A stretch of 64,000 nt of DNA from NCBI GenBank assembly GCA_027627225.1, contig CM051028.1, positions 20,669,701 through 20,733,700 of the forward strand. The letters are read 5' to 3'. Positions within the stretch are counted from its first letter, which is position 1; the number at the start of each line of letters is the position of its first letter. The notes beneath the pieces are model-generated. The model was not told where the DNA came from. It made no database searches and was given only the letters and a program-made list of their open reading frames with translations. The position numbers and the translations under genes were made by a program. Shown one piece after another: positions 35,311 to 51,130 of this stretch. The DNA is from Congeria kusceri. Taxonomy: Eukaryota; Mollusca; Bivalvia; Myida; Dreissenidae.

Positions 35311-38300
35311 TGTGTATTCGATTCTGGCTCGATATTCGCAATAGTTCGTATACCAAATACCCAGCTGTGTATTCGATTCTGGCTCGTTATTCGCTAAAGT
35401 TCGAATACCCAATACCCAGCTGGGTATTCGACCCTGGCTCGATATTCGCAATAGTTCGAATACCCAATACCCAGCTGGGTATTCGATTCTGGCTCGTCAT
35501 TCGCTAAAGTTCGAATACCCAATACCCAGCTGGGTATTCGACCCTGGCTCGATATTCGCAATAGTTCGAATACCCAATACCCAGCTGGGTATTCGATTCT
35601 GGCTCGTTATTCGCTAAAGTTCGAATACCCAATACCCAGCTGGGTATTCGATCCTGGCTCGATATTCGCAATAGTTCGATTACCCAATACCCAGCTGGGT
35701 ATTCGATTCTGGCTCGTTATTCGCTAAAGTTCGAATACCCAATACCCAGCTGGGTATTCGACCCTGGCTCGATATTCGCAATATTTTGATTACCCAATAC
35801 CGCGCTAGGTATTCGACCTTGGCTCGATATTCGCAATAGTTCGAATACCCAATATCCAGCTGGGTATTCGATTCTGGCTCGTTATTCGCTAAAGTTCGAA
35901 TACCCAATACCCAGCAGGGTATTCGACCCTTGCTCGATATTCGCAATAGTTCGAATACCCAATACCCAGCTGGGTATTCGATTCTGGCTCGCTATTCGCT
36001 AAAGTTCGATTACCCAATACCCAGCTGGGTATTCGACCCTGGCTCGATATTCGCAATAGTTCGAATACCCAATACCCAGCTGGGTATTTGATTCTTGCTC
36101 GTTATTCGCTAAAGTTCGAATACCCAATACCCAGCTGGGTATTCGACCCTGGCTCGATATTCGCAATAGTTCGATTACCCAATACACAGCCGGGCATTCG
36201 ATTCTGGCTCGTTATTCGCTAAAGTTCGAATACCCAATACCCAGCTGGGTATTCGACCCTGGTTCGATATTCGCAATAGTTCGAATACACAATACCCAGC
36301 TGGGTATTCGACCCTGGCTCGATATTCGCAATAGTTCGAATACCCAATACCCAGCTGGGTATTCGATTCTGGCTCGATATTCGCAATAGTTCGAATACCC
36401 AATACCCAGCTGGGTATTCGACCCTGGCTCGAAATTCGCAATAGTTCGAATACCCAATACCCAGCTGGGTATTCGACCCTGGCTCGATATTCGCTATAGT
36501 TCGAATACCCAATACCCAGCTGGGTATTCGATTCTGGCTTGTTATTCGCAATATTTCGAATACCCAATACCCAGCTGGGTATTCGACCCTGGCTCGATAT
36601 TCGCTATAGTTCGAATACCCAATACCCAGCTGGGTAATCGATTCTGGCTCGATATTCGCTAAAGTTCGATTACCTAATACCCAGCTGGGTATTCGATTCT
36701 GGCTCGTTATTCGCAATAGTTCGAATACCCAATACCCAGCTGGGTATTCGACCCTGGCTCGATATTCGCTAAAGTTCGAATACCCAATACCCCGCTGGGT
36801 ATTCGACCCTGGCTCGATATTCGCAATAGTTCGAATACACAATACCCAGCTGGGTATTCGACCCTGGCTCGATATTCGCAATAGTTCGAATACCCAATAC
36901 CCAGTTGGGTATTCGACCTTGGCTCGATATTCGCAATAGTTCGAATACCCAATATCCAGCTGGGTATTCGATTCTGGCTCGTTATTCGCTAAAGTTCGAA
37001 TACCCAATACCCAGCAGGGTATTCGACCCTTGCTCGATATTCGCAATAGTTCGAATACCCAATACCCAGCTGGGTATTCGACCCTGGTCCGATATTCGCA
37101 ATAGTTCGAATACACAATACCCAGCTGGGTATTCGGCCCTGGCTGGATATTCGCAATAGTTCGAATACCCAATACCCAGCTGGGTATTCGATTCTGGCTC
37201 GATATTCGCAATAGTTCGAATACCCAATACCCAGCTGGGTATTCGACCCTGGCTCGAAATTCGCAATAGTTCGAATACCCAATACCCAGCTGGGTATTCG
37301 ATTCTGGCTAGTTATTCGCTAAAGTTCAAATCCCAATACCCATCTGGGTATTCGATCCTGGCTCGATATTCGCAATAGTTCGAATACCCAATACCCAGCT
37401 GGGTATTCGATTCTGGCTCGAAATTCGCAATTGTTCGAATACCCAATACCCAGCTGGGTATTCGATTCTGGCTCGTTATTCGCTAAAGTTCGAATACCCA
37501 ATACCCAGCTGGATATTCGACCCTGGCTCGATATTCGCAATAGTTCGAATACCCAATACCCAGCTGGGTATTCGACCCTGGTCCGATATTCGCAATAGTT
37601 CGAATACACAATACCCAGCTGGGTATTCGACCCTGGCTCGATATTCGCAATAGTTCGAATACCCAATACCCAGCTGGGTATTCGATTCTGGTTCGATATT
37701 CGCAATAGTTCGAATACCCAATACCCAGCTGGGTATTCGACCCTGGCTCGAAATTCGCAATAGTTCGAATACCCAATACCCAGCTGGGTATTCGATTCTG
37801 GCTCGTTATTCGCAATAGTTCGAATACCCAATACCCAGCTGGGTATTTGACCCTGGCTCGATATTCGCTATAGTTCGAATACCCAATACCCAGCTGGGTA
37901 ATCGATTCTGGCTCGATATTCGCTAAAGTTCGATTACCTAATACCCAGCTGGGTATTCGATTCTGGCTCGTTATTCGCAATAGTTCGAATACCCAATACC
38001 CAGCTGGGTATTCGACCCTGGCTCGATATTCGCTAAAGTTCGAATACCCAATACACAGCTGGGTATTCAACCCTGGCTCGATATTCGCAATAGTTCGAAT
38101 ACCCAATACCCAGCTGGGTATTCGACCCTGGCTCGATATTCGCAATAGTTCGAATACCCAATACCCAGCTGGGTATTCGATTCTGGCATTCGCTAAAGTT
38201 CGAATACCCAATACCCAGCTGGGTATTCGACCCTGGCTCGATATTCGCAATAGTTCGTATACCAAATACCCAGCTGGGTATTCGATTCTGGCTCGTTATT

Positions 38301-38579
38301 CGCTAAAGTTCGAATACCCAATACCCAGCTGGGTATTCGACCCTGGCTCGATATTCGCAATAGTTCGAATACCCAATACCCAGCTGGGTATTCGATTCTG
38401 GCTCGTCATTCGCTAAAGTTCGAATACCCAATACCCAGCTGGGTATTCGACCCTGGCTCGATATTCGCAATAGTTCGAATACCCAATACCCAGCTGGGTA
38501 TTCGATTCTGGCTCGTTATTCGCTAAAGTTCGAATACCCAATACCCAGCTGGGTATTCGATCCTGGCTCGATATTCGCA

Positions 38580-40880
38580 ATAGTTCGATTACCCAATACC
38601 CAGCTGGGTATTCGATTCTGGCTCGTTATTCGCTAAAGTTCGAATACCCAATACCCAGCTGGGTATTCGACCCTGGCTCGATATTCGCAATATTTTGATT
38701 ACCCAATACCGCGCTAGGTATTCGACCTTGGCTCGATATTCGCAATAGTTCGAATAGCCAATATCCAGCTGGGTATTCGATTCTGGCTCGTTATTCGCTA
38801 AAGTTCGAATACCCAATACCCAGCAGGGTATTCGACCCTTGCTCGATATTCGCAATAGTTCGAATACACAATACCCAGCTGGGTATTCGACCCTGGCTCG
38901 ATATTCGCAATAGTTCGAATACCCAATACCCAGCTGGGTATTCGATTCTGGCCCGATATTCGCAATAGTTCGAATACCCAATACCCAGCTGGGTATTCGA
39001 CCCTGGCTCGAAATTCGCAATAGTTCGAATACCCAATACCCAGCTGGGTATTCGACCCTGGCTCGATATTCGCTATAGTTCGAATACCCAATACCCAGCT
39101 GGGTATTCGATTCTGGCTTGTTATTCGCAATATTTCGAATACCCAATACCCAGCTGGGTATTCGACCCTGGCTCGATATTCGCTATAGTTCGAATACCCA
39201 ATACCCAGCTGGGTAATCGATTCTGGCTCGATATTCGCTAAAGTTCGATTACCTAATACCCAGCTGGGTATTCGATTCTGGCTCGTTATTCGCAATAGTT
39301 CGAATACCCAATACCCAGCTGGGTATTCGACCCTGGCTCGATATTCGCTAAAGTTCGAATACCCAATACCCCGCTGGGTATTCGACCCTGGCTCGATATT
39401 CGCTAAAGTTCGAATACCCAATACCCCGCTGGGTATTCGACCCTGGCTCGATATTCGCAATAGTTCGAATACCCAATACCCCGCTGGGTATTCGACCCTG
39501 GCTCGATATTCGCAATAGTTCGAATACCCAATACCCAGTTGGGTATTCGACCCTGGCTCGATATTCGCAATAGTTCGAATACCCAATACCCAGCTGGGTA
39601 TTCGATTCTGGCTCGTCATTCGCTAAAGTTCGAATACCCAATACCCAACTGGGTATTCGACCCTGGCTCGATATTCGCAATAGTTCGAATACCCAATACC
39701 CAGCTGGGTATTCGATTCTGGCTCGTTATTCGCTAAAGTTCGAATACCCAATACCCAGCTGGGTATTCGATCCTGGCTCGATATTCGCAATAGTTCGATT
39801 ACCCAATACCCAGCTGGGTATTCGATTCTGGCTCGTTATTCGCTAAAGTTCGAATACCCAATACCCAGCTGGGTATTCGACCCTGGCTCGATATTCGCAA
39901 TATTTTGATTACCCCATACCGCGCTAGGTATTCGACCTTGGCTCGATATTCGCAATAGTTCGAATAGCCAATATCCAGCTGGGTATTCGATTCTGGCTCG
40001 TTATTCGCTAAAGTTCGAATACCCAATACCCAGCAGGGTATTCGACCCTTGCTCGATATTCGCAATAGTTCGAATACACAATACCCAGCTGGGTATTCGA
40101 CCCTGGCTCGATATTCGCAATAGTTCGAATACCCAATACCCAGCTGGGTATTCGATTCTGGCTCGATATTCGCAATAGTTCGAATACCCAATACCCAGCT
40201 GGGTATTCGACCCTGGCTCGAAATTCGCAATAGTTCGAATACCCAATACCCAGCTGGGTATTCGACCCTGGCTCGATATTCGCTATAGTTCGAATACCCA
40301 ATACCCAGCTGGGTATTCGATTCTGGCTTGTTATTCGCAATATTTCGAATACCCAATACCCAGCTGGGTATTCGACCCTGGCTCGATATTCGCTATAGTT
40401 CGAATACCCAATACCCAGCTGGGTAATCGATTCTGGCTCGATATTCGCTAAAGTTCGATTACCTAATACCCAGCTGGGTATTCGATTCTGGCTCGTTATT
40501 CGCAATATTTCGAATACCCAATACCCAGCTGGGTATTCGACCCTGGCTCGATATTCGCTAAAGTTCGAATACCCAATACCCCGCTGGGTATTCGACCCTG
40601 GCTCGATATTCGCTAAAGTTCGAATACCCAATACCCCGCTGGGTATTCGACCCTGGCTCGATATTCGCAATAGTTCGAATACCCAATACCTAGCTGGGTA
40701 TTCGACCCTGGCTCGATATTCGCAATAGTTCGAATACCCAATACCCAGTTGGGTATTCGACCCTGGCTCGATATTCGCAATAGTTCGAATACCCAATACC
40801 CAGCTGGGTATTCGATTCTGGCTCGATATTCGCAATAGTTCGAATACCCAATACCCAGCTGGGTATTCAACCCTGGCTCG
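38580..40880. repeat. Higher-order tandem duplication, offset 1,210 bp
   Basis: The rare variant block with attttgattacccaataccg, cgctaggtattcgaccttgg and gaatagccaatatcc occurs at about 38690-38770 and again at about 39900-39980, and neighbouring variants also shift by 1,210 bases (22 x 55). A related block recurs at a further 1,810 bp offset (for example the sets near 40.0-41.4 kb and 41.8-43.2 kb). Confidence 0.8.
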
Positions 40881-43800
40881 ATATTCGCAATAGTTCGAAT
40901 ACCCAATACCCAGCTGGGTATTCGACCCTGGCTCGATATTCGCAATAGTTCGAATACCCAATACCCAGCTGGGTATTAGATTCTGGCATTCGCTAATGTT
41001 CGAATACCCAATACCCAGCTGGGTATTCGATTCTGGCTCGATATTCGCAATAGTTCGTATACCAAATACCCAGCTGGGTATTCGATTCTGGCTCGTTATT
41101 CGCTAAAGTTCGAATACCCAATACCCAGCTGGGTATTCGACCCTGGCTCGATATTCGCAATAGTTCGAATACCCAATACCCAGCTGGGTATTCGACCCTG
41201 GTCCGATATTCGCAATAGTTCGAATACACAATACCCAGCTGGGTATTCGGCCCTGGCTCGATATTCGCAATAGTTCGAATACCCAATACCCAGCTGGGTA
41301 TTCGATTCTGGCTCGATATTCGCAATAGTTCGAATACCCAATACCCAGCTGGGTATTCGACCCTGGCTCGAAATTCGCAATAGTTCGAATACCCAATACC
41401 CAGCTGGGTATTCGACCCTGGCTCGATATTCGCTATAGTTCGAATACCCAATACCCAGCTGGGTAATCGATTCTGGCTCGTTATTCGCAATAGTTCGAAT
41501 ACCCAATACCCAGCAGGGTATTCGACCCTGGCACGATATTCGCTATAGTTCGAATACCCAATACCCAGCTGGGTATTCGACCCTGGCTCGATATTCGCAA
41601 TATTTTGATTACCCAATACCGCGCTAGGTATTCGACCTTGGCTCGATATTCGCAATAGTTCGAATACCCAATACCCAGCTGGGTATTCGATTCTGGCTCG
41701 TTATTCGCTAAAGTTCGAATACCCAATACCCAGCTGGGTATTCGACCCTGGCTCGATATTCGCAATAGTTCGATTACCCAATACCCAGCCGGGTATTCGA
41801 TTCTGGCTCGTTATTCGCTAAAGTTCCAATACCCAATACCCAGCTGGGTATTCGACCCTGGTTCGATATTCGCAATAGTTCGAATACACAATACCCAGCT
41901 GGGTATTCGACCCTGGCTCGATATTCGCAATAGTTCGAATACCCAATACCCAGCTGGGTATTCGATTCTGGCTCGATATTCGCAATAGTTCGAATACCCA
42001 ATACCCAGCTGGGTATTCGACCCTGGCTCGAAATTCGCAATAGTTCGAATACCCAATACCCAGCTGGGTATTCGACCCTGGCTCGATATTCGCTATAGTT
42101 CGAATACCCAATACCCAGCTGGGTATTCGATTCTGGCTTGTTATTCGCAATATTTCGAATACCCAATACCCAGCTGGGTATTCGACCCTGGCTCGATATT
42201 CGCTATAGTTCGAATACCCAATGCCCAGCTGGGTAATCGATTCTGGCTCGATATTCGCTAAAGTTCGATTACCTAATACCCAGCTGGGTATTCGATTCTG
42301 GCTCGTTATTCGCAATAGTTCGAATACCCAATACCCAGCTGGGTATTCGACCCTGGCTCGATATTCGCTAAAGTTCGAATACCCAATACCCCGCTGGGTA
42401 TTCGACCCTGGCTCGATATTCGCTAAAGTTCGAATACCCAATACCCCGCTGGGAATTCGACCCTGGCTCGATATACGCAATAGTTCGAATACCCAATACC
42501 CAGCTGGGTATTCGACCCTGGCTCGATATTCGCAATAGTTCGAATACCCAATACCCAGTTGGGTATTCGACCCTGGCTCGATATTCGCAATAGTTCGAAT
42601 ACCCAATACCCAGCTGGGTATTCGATTCTGGCTCGATATTCGCAATAGTTCGAATACCCAATACCCAGCTGGGTATTCGACCCTGGCTCGATATTCGCAA
42701 TAGTTCGAATACCCAATACCCAGCTGGGTATTCGACCCTGGCTCGATATTCGCAATAGTTCGAATACCCAATACCCAGCTGGGTATTCGATTCTGGCATG
42801 CGCTAAAGTTCGAATACCCAATACCCAGCTGGGTATTCGATTCTGGCTCGATATTCGCAATAGTTCGTATACCAAATACCCAGCTGGGTATTCGATTCTG
42901 GCTCGTTATTCGCTAAAGTTCGAATACCCAATACGCAGCTGGGTATTCGACCCTGGCTCGATATTCGCAATAGTTCGAATACCCAATACCCAGCTGGGTA
43001 TTCGACCCTGGTCCGATATTCGCAATAGTTCGAATAAACAATACCCAGCTGGGTATTCGGCCCTGGCTGGATATTCGCAATAGTTCGAATACCCAATACC
43101 CAGCTGGGTATTCGATTCTGGCTCGATATTCGCAATAGTTCGAATACCCAATACCCAGCTGGGTATTCGACCCTGGCTCGAAATTCGCAATAGTTCGAAT
43201 ACCCAATACCCAGCTGGGTATTCGACCCTGGCACGATATTCGCTATGGTTCGAATACCCAATACCCAGCTGGGTATTCGATTCTGGCTCGTTATTCGCAA
43301 TAGTTCGAATACCCAATACCCAGCTGGGTATTCGACCCTGGCACGATATTCGCTATAGTTCGAATACTCAATACCCAGCTGGGTATTCGACCCTGGCTCG
43401 ATATTCGCAATATTTTGATTATCCAATACCGCGCTAGGTATTCGACCTTGGCTCGATATTCGCAATAGTTCGAATCCCCAATATCCAGCTGGGTATTCGA
43501 TTCTGGCTCGTTATTCGCTAAAGTTCGAATACCCAATACCCAGCAGGGTATTCGACCCTTGCTCGATATTCGCCATAGTTCGAATACCCAATACCCGGCT
43601 GGGTATTCGATTCTGGCTCGCTATTCGCTAAAGTTCGATTACCCAATACCCAGCTGGGTATTCGACCCTGGCTCGATATTCGCAATAGTTCGAATACCCA
43701 ATACCCAGCTGGGTATTCGATTCTGGCTCGTTATTCGCTAAAGTTCGAATACCCAATACCCAGCTGGGTATTCGACCCTGGCTCGAAATTCGCAATAGTT

Positions 43801-44649
43801 CGATTACCCAATACCCAGCCGGGTATTCGATTCTGGCTCGTTATTCGCTAAAGTTCGAATACCCAATACCCAGCTGGGTATTCGACCCTGGTTCGATATT
43901 CGCAATAGTTCGAATACACAATACCCAGCTGGGTATTCGACCCTGGCTCGATATTCGCAATAGTTCGATTACCCAATACCCAGCTGGGTATTCGATTCTG
44001 GCTCGATATTCGCAATAGTTCAAATACCCAATACCCAGCTGGGCATTCGACCCTGGCTCGAAATTCGCAATAGTTCGAATACACAATACCCAGCTGGGTA
44101 TTCGACCCTGGCTCGATATTCGCTATAGTTCGAATACCCAATACCCAGCTGGGTATTCGATTCTGGCTCGTTATTCGCAATATTCAAATACCCAATACCC
44201 AGCTGGGTATTCGACCCTGGCTCGATATTCGCTATAGTTCGAATACCCAATACCCAGCTGGGTAATCGATTCTGGCTCGATATTCGCTAAAGTTCGATTA
44301 CCTAATACCCAGCTGGGTATTCGATTCTGGCTCGTTATTCGCAATAGTTCGAATACCCAATACCCAGCTGGGTATTCGACCCTGGCTCGATATTCGCTAA
44401 AGTTCGAATACCCAATACCCCGCTGGGTATTCGACCCTGGCTCGATATTCGCAATAGTTCGAATACCCAATACCCAGCTGGGTATTCGACCCTGGCTCGA
44501 TATTCGCAATAGTTCGAATACCCAATACCCAGTTGGGTATTCGACCCTGGCTCGATATTCGCAATAGTTCGAATACCCAATACCCAGTTGGGTATTCAAC
44601 CCTGGCTCGATATTCGCAATAGTTCGAATACCCAATACCCAGCTGGGTA

Positions 44650-47600
44650 TTCGATTCTGGCATTCGCTAAAGTTCGAATACCCAATACCCAGCTGGGTAT
44701 TCGATTCTGGCTCGATATTCGCAATAGTTCGTATACCAAATACCCAGCTGGGTATTCGATTCTGGCTCGTTATTCGCTAAAGTTCGAATACCCAATACCC
44801 AGCTGGGTATTCGACCCTGGCTCGATATTCGCAATAGTTCGAATACCCAATACCCAGCTGGGTATTCGACCCTGGTCCGATATTCGCAATAGTTCGAATA
44901 CACAATACCCAGCTGGGTATTCGGCCCTGGCTGGATATTCGCAATAGTTCGAATACCCAATACCCAGCTGGGTATTCGATTCTGGCTCGATATTCGCAAT
45001 AGTTCGAATACCCAATACCCAGCTGGGTATTCGACCCTGGCTCGAAATTCGCAATAGTTCGAATACCCAATACCCAGCTGGGTATTCGACCCTGGCTCGA
45101 TATTCGCTATAGTTCGATTACCCAATACCCAGCTGGGTATTCGATTCTGGCTCGTTATTCGCAATAGTTCGAATACCCAATACCCAGCTGGGTATTCGAC
45201 CCTGGCACGATATTCGCTATAGTTCGAATACCCAATACCCAGCTGGGTAATCGATTCTGGCTCGATATTCGCTAAAGTTCGATTACCTAATACCCAGCTG
45301 GGTATTCGATTCTGGCTCGTTATTCGCAATAGTCCGAATACCCAATACCCAGCTAGGTATTCGACCCTGGCTGGATATTCGCTAAAGTTCGAATACCCAA
45401 TACCCAGCTGGGTATTCGACCCTGGCTCGATATTCGCAATAGTTCGAATACCCAATACCCAGCTGGGTATTCGACCCTGGCTCGATATTCGCAATAGTTC
45501 GAATACCCAATACCCAGTTGGGTATTCGACCCTGGCTCGATATTCGCAATAGTTCGAATACCCAATACCCATCTGGGTATTCGATTCTGGCTCGATATTC
45601 GCAATAGTTCTAATACCCAATACCCAGCTGGGTATTCAACCCTGGCTCGATATTCGCAATAGTTCGAATACCCAATACCCAGCTGGGTATTCGACCCTGG
45701 CTCGATATTCGCAATAGTTCGAATACCCAATACCCAGCTGGGTATTCGATTCTGGCTCGATATTCGCAATAGTTCGAATACCAAATACCCAGCTGGGTAT
45801 TCGATTCTGGCTCTATATTCGCTAAAGTTCGAATACCCAATACCCAGCTGGGTATTCGATTCTGGCTCGTTATTCGCTAAAGTTCGAATACCCAATGCCC
45901 AGCTGGGTATTCGATCCTGTCTCGATATTCGCAATAGTTCGATTACCCAATACCCAGCTGGGTATTCGATTCTGGCTCGTTATTCGCTAAAGTTCGAATA
46001 CCCAATACCCAGCTGGGTATTCGACCCTGGCTCGATATTCGCAATATTTTGATTACCCAATACCGCGCTAGGTATTCGACCCTGGCTCGATATTCGCAAT
46101 AGTTCGAATACCCAATACCCAGCTGTGTATTCGATTCTGGCTCGTCATTCGCTAAAGTTCGAATACCCAATACCCAGCAGGGTATTCGACCCTGGCTCGA
46201 TATTCGCAATAGTTCGAATACCCAATACCCAGCTGGGTATTCGATTCTGGCTCGTTATTCGCTAAAGTTCGAATACCCAATACCCAGCTGGGTATTCGAC
46301 CCTGGCTCGATATTCGCAATAGTTCGAATACCCAATACCCAGCTGGGTATTCGATTTTGGCTCGTTATTCGCTAAAGTTCGAATACCCAATACCCAGCTG
46401 GGTATTCGACCCTGGCTCGATATTCGCAATAGTTCGATTACCCAATACCCAGCCGGGTATTCGATTCTGGCTCGTTATTCGCTAAAGTTCGAATACCCAA
46501 TACCCAGCTGTGTATTCGACCCTGGTTCGATATTCGCAATAGTTCGAATACACAATACCCAGATGGGTATTCGACCCTGGCTCGATATTCGCAATAGTTC
46601 GAATACCCAATACCCAGCTGGGTATTCGATTCTGGCTCGATATTCGCAATAGTTCGAATACCCAATACCCAGCTGGGTATTCGATTCTGGCTCGTTATTC
46701 GCAATAGTTCGAATACCCAATACCCAGCTGGGTATTCGACCCTGGATCGATATTCGCTAAAGTTCGAATACCCAATACCCAGCTGGGTATTCGATTCTGG
46801 CTCGATATTCGCTAAAGTTCGAATACCCAATACCCAGCTGGGTATTCGACCCTGGCTCGATATTCGCTATAGTTCGAATACCCAATACCCAGCTGGGTAT
46901 TCGACCCTGGCTCGATATTCGCAATAGTTCGAATACCCAATACCCAGCTGGGTATTCGATTCTGGCTCGATATTCGCAATAGTTCGAATACCCAATACCC
47001 AGCTGGGTATTCGACCCTGGCTCGATATTCGCAATAGTTCGAATACCCAATACCCAGCTGGGTATTCGATTCTGGCTCGATATTCGCAATAGTTCGAATA
47101 CCCAATACCCAGCTGGGTATTCGATTCTGGCATTCGCTAAAGTTCGAATACCCAATACCCAGCTGGGTATTCGATTCTGGCTCGATATTCGCAATAGTTC
47201 GTATACCAAATACCCAGCTGGGTATTCGATTCTGGCTCGTTATTCGCTAAAGTTCGAATACCCAATACCCAGCTGGGTATTCGACCCTGGCTCGATATTC
47301 GCAATAGTTCGAATACCCAATACCCAGCTGGGTATTCGACCCTGGTCCGATATTCGCAATAGTTCGAATACACAATACCCAGCTGGGTATTCGGCCCTGG
47401 CTGGATATTCGCAATAGTTCGAATACCCAATACCCAGCTGGGTATTCGATTCTGGCTCGATATTCGCAATAGTTCGAATACCCAATACCCAGCTGGGTAT
47501 TCGACCCTGGCTCGAAATTCGCAATAGTTCGAATACCCAATACCCAGCTGGGTATTCGACCCTGGATCGATATTCGCTATAGTTCGATTACCCAATACCC

Positions 47601-50600
47601 AGCTGGGTATTCGATTCTGGCTCGTTATTCGCAATAGTTCGAATACCCAATACCCAGCTGGGTATTCGATTCTGGCTCGTTATTCGCAATATTTCGAATA
47701 CCCAATACCCAGCTGGGTATTCGACCCTGGCTCGATATTCGCTATAGTTCGAATACCCAATACCCAGCTGGGTAATCGATTCTGGCTCGATATTCGCTAA
47801 AGTTCGATTACCTAATACCCAGCTGGGTATTCGATTCTGGCTCGTTATTCGCAATAGTTCGAATACCCAATACCCAGCTGGGTATTCGACCCTGGCTCGA
47901 TATTCGCTAAAGTTCAAATACCCAATACCCCGCTGGGTATTCGACCCTGGCTCGATATTCGCAATAGTTCGAATACCCAATACCCAGCTGGGTATTCGAC
48001 CCTGGCTCGATATTCGCAATAGTTCGAATACCCAATACCCAGTTGGGTATTCGACCCTGGCTCGATATTCGCAATAGTTCGAATACCCAATACCCAGCTG
48101 GGTATTCAACCCTGGCTCGATATTCGCAATAGTTCGAATACCCAATACCCAGCTGGGTATTCGATTCTGGCATTCGCTAAAGTTCGAATACCCAATACCC
48201 AGCTGGGTATTCGATTCTGGCTCGATATTCGCAATAGTTCGTATACCAAATACCCAGCTGGGTATTCGATTCTGGCTCGTTATTCGCTAAAGTTCGAATA
48301 CCCAATACCCAGCTGGGTATTCGACCCTGGCTCGATATTCGCAATAGTTCGAATACCCAATACCCAGCTGGGTATTCGACCCTGGTCCGATATTCGCAAT
48401 AGTTCGAATACACAATACCCAGCTGGGTATTCGGCCCTGGCTGGATATTCGCAATAGTTCGAATACCCAATACCCAGCTGGGTATTCGATTCTGGCTCGA
48501 TATTCGCAATAGTTCGAATACCCAATACCCAGCTGGGTATTCGACCCTGGCTCGAAATTCGCAATAGTTCGAATACCCAATACCCAGCTGGGTATTCGAC
48601 CCTGGCTCGATATTCGCTATAGTTCGATTACCCAATACCCAGCTGGGTATTCGATTCTGGCTCGTTATTCGCAATAGTTCGAATACCCAATACCCAGCTG
48701 GGTATTCGACCCTGGCACGATATTCGCTATAGTTCGAATACCCAATACCCAGCTGGGTAATCGATTCTGGCTCGATATTCGCTAAAGTTCGATTACCTAA
48801 TACCCAGCTGGGTATTCGATTCTGGCTCGTTATTCGCAATAGTCCGAATACCCAATACCCAGCTAGGTATTCGACCCTGGCTGGATATTCGCTAAAGTTC
48901 GAATACCCAATACCCAGCTGGGTATTCGACCCTGGCTCGATATTCGCAATAGTTCGAATACCCAATACCCAGCTGGGTATTCGACCCTGGCTCGATATTC
49001 GCAATAGTTCGAATACCCAATACCCAGTTGGGTATTCGACCCTGGCTCGATATTCGCAATAGTTCGAATACCCAATACCCATCTGGGTATTCGATTCTGG
49101 CTCGATATTCGCAATAGTTCTAATACCCAATACCCAGCTGGGTATTCAACCCTGGCTCGATATTCGCAATAGTTCGAATACCCAATACCCAGCTGGGTAT
49201 TCGACCCTGGCTCGATATTCGCAATAGTTCGAATACCCAATACCCAGCTGGGTATTCGATTCTGGCTCGATATTCGCAATAGTTCGAATACCAAATACCC
49301 AGCTGGGTATTCGATTCTGGCTCTATATTCGCTAAAGTTCGAATACCCAATACCCAGCTGGGTATTCGATTCTGGCTCGTTATTCGCTAAAGTTCGAATA
49401 CCCAATACCCAGCTGGGTATTCGATCCTGTCTCGATATTCGCAATAGTTCGATTACCCAATACCCAGCTGGGTATTCGATTCTGGCTCGTTATTCGCTAA
49501 AGTTCGAATACCCAATACCCAGCTGGGTATTCGACCCTGGCTCGATATTCGCAATATTTTGATTACCCAATACCGCGCTAGGTATTCGACCCTGGCTCGA
49601 TATTCGCAATAGTTCGAATACCCAATACCCAGCTGTGTATTCGATTCTGGCTCGTCATTCGCTAAAGTTCGAATACCCAATACCCAGCAGGGTATTCGAC
49701 CCTGGCTCGATATTCGCAATAGTTCGAATACCCAATACCCAGCTGGGTATTCGATTCTGGCTCGTTATTCGCTAAAGTTCGAATACCCAATACCCAGCTG
49801 GGTATTCGACCCTGGCTCGATATTCGCAATAGTTCGAATACCCAATACCCAGCTGGGTATTCGATTTTGGCTCGTTATTCGCTAAAGTTCGAATACCCAA
49901 TACCCAGCTGGGTATTCGACCCTGGCTCGATATTCGCAATAGTTCGATTACCCAATACCCAGCCGGGTATTCGATTCTGGCTCGTTATTCGCTAAAGTTC
50001 GAATACCCAATACCCAGCTGTGTATTCGACCCTGGTTCGATATTCGCAATAGTTCGAATACACAATACCCAGCTGGGTATTCGACCCTGGCTCGATATTC
50101 GCAATAGTTCGAATACCCAATACCCAGCTGGGTATTCGATTCTGGCTCGATATTCGCAATAGTTCGAATACCCAATACCCAGCTGGGTATTCGATTCTGG
50201 CTCGTTATTCGCAATAGTTCGAATACCCAATACCCAGCTGGGTATTCGACCCTGGATCGATATTCGCTAAAGTTCGAATACCCAATACCCAGCTGGGTAT
50301 TCGATTCTGGCTCGATATTCGCTAAAGTTCGAATACCCAATACCCAGCTGGGTATTCGACCCTGGCTCGATATTCGCTATAGTTCGAATACCCAATACCC
50401 AGCTGGGTATTCGACCCTGGCTCGATATTCGCAATAGTTCGAATACCCAATACCCAGCTGGGTATTCGATTCTGGCTCGATATTCGCAATAGTTCGAATA
50501 CCCAATACCCAGCTGGGTATTCGACCCTGGCTCGATATTCGCAATAGTTCGAATACCCAATACCCAGCTGGGTATTCGATTCTGGCTCGATATTCGCAAT

Positions 50601-51130
50601 AGTTCGAATACCCAATACCCAGCTGGGTATTCGACCCTGGCTCGAAATTCGCAATAGTTCGAATACCCAATACCCAGCTGGGTATTCGACCCTGGCTCGA
50701 TATTCGCTATAGTTCGAATACCCAATACCCAGCTGGTTATTCGATTCTGGCTCGTTATTCTCAATAGTTCGAATACCCAATACCCAGCTGGGTATTCGAC
50801 CCTGGATCGATATTCGCTAAAGTTCGAATACCCAATACCCAGCTGGGTATTCGATTCTGGCTCGATATTCGCTAAAGTTCGAATACCCAATACCCAGCTG
50901 GGTATTCGACCCTGGCTCGATATTCGCTATAGTTCGAATACCCAATACCCAGCTGGGTATTCGACCCTGGCTCGATATTCGCAATAGTTCGAATACCCAA
51001 TACCCAGCTGGGTATTCGATTCTGGCTCGATATTCGCAATAGTTCGAATACCCAATACCCAGCTGGGTATTCGACCCTGGCTCGATATTCGCAATAGTTC
51101 GAATACCCAATACCCAGCTGGGTATTCGAT
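44650..51130. repeat. Recent 3.5 kb duplication inside the satellite arm
   Basis: The variants at 44.66-47.1 kb recur in the same order 3,510 bases later at 48.17-50.6 kb, with very few differences by eye (one is gcccagctgg at about 45897 versus acccagctgg at the matching site). Rare markers shared include agtccgaata, cagctaggta, gttctaataccc and ggctctatattcg. The offset is 64 x 55 minus two 5 bp deletions. Additional offsets of 2,470, 1,040 and 550 bases show nested copying. Confidence 0.83.
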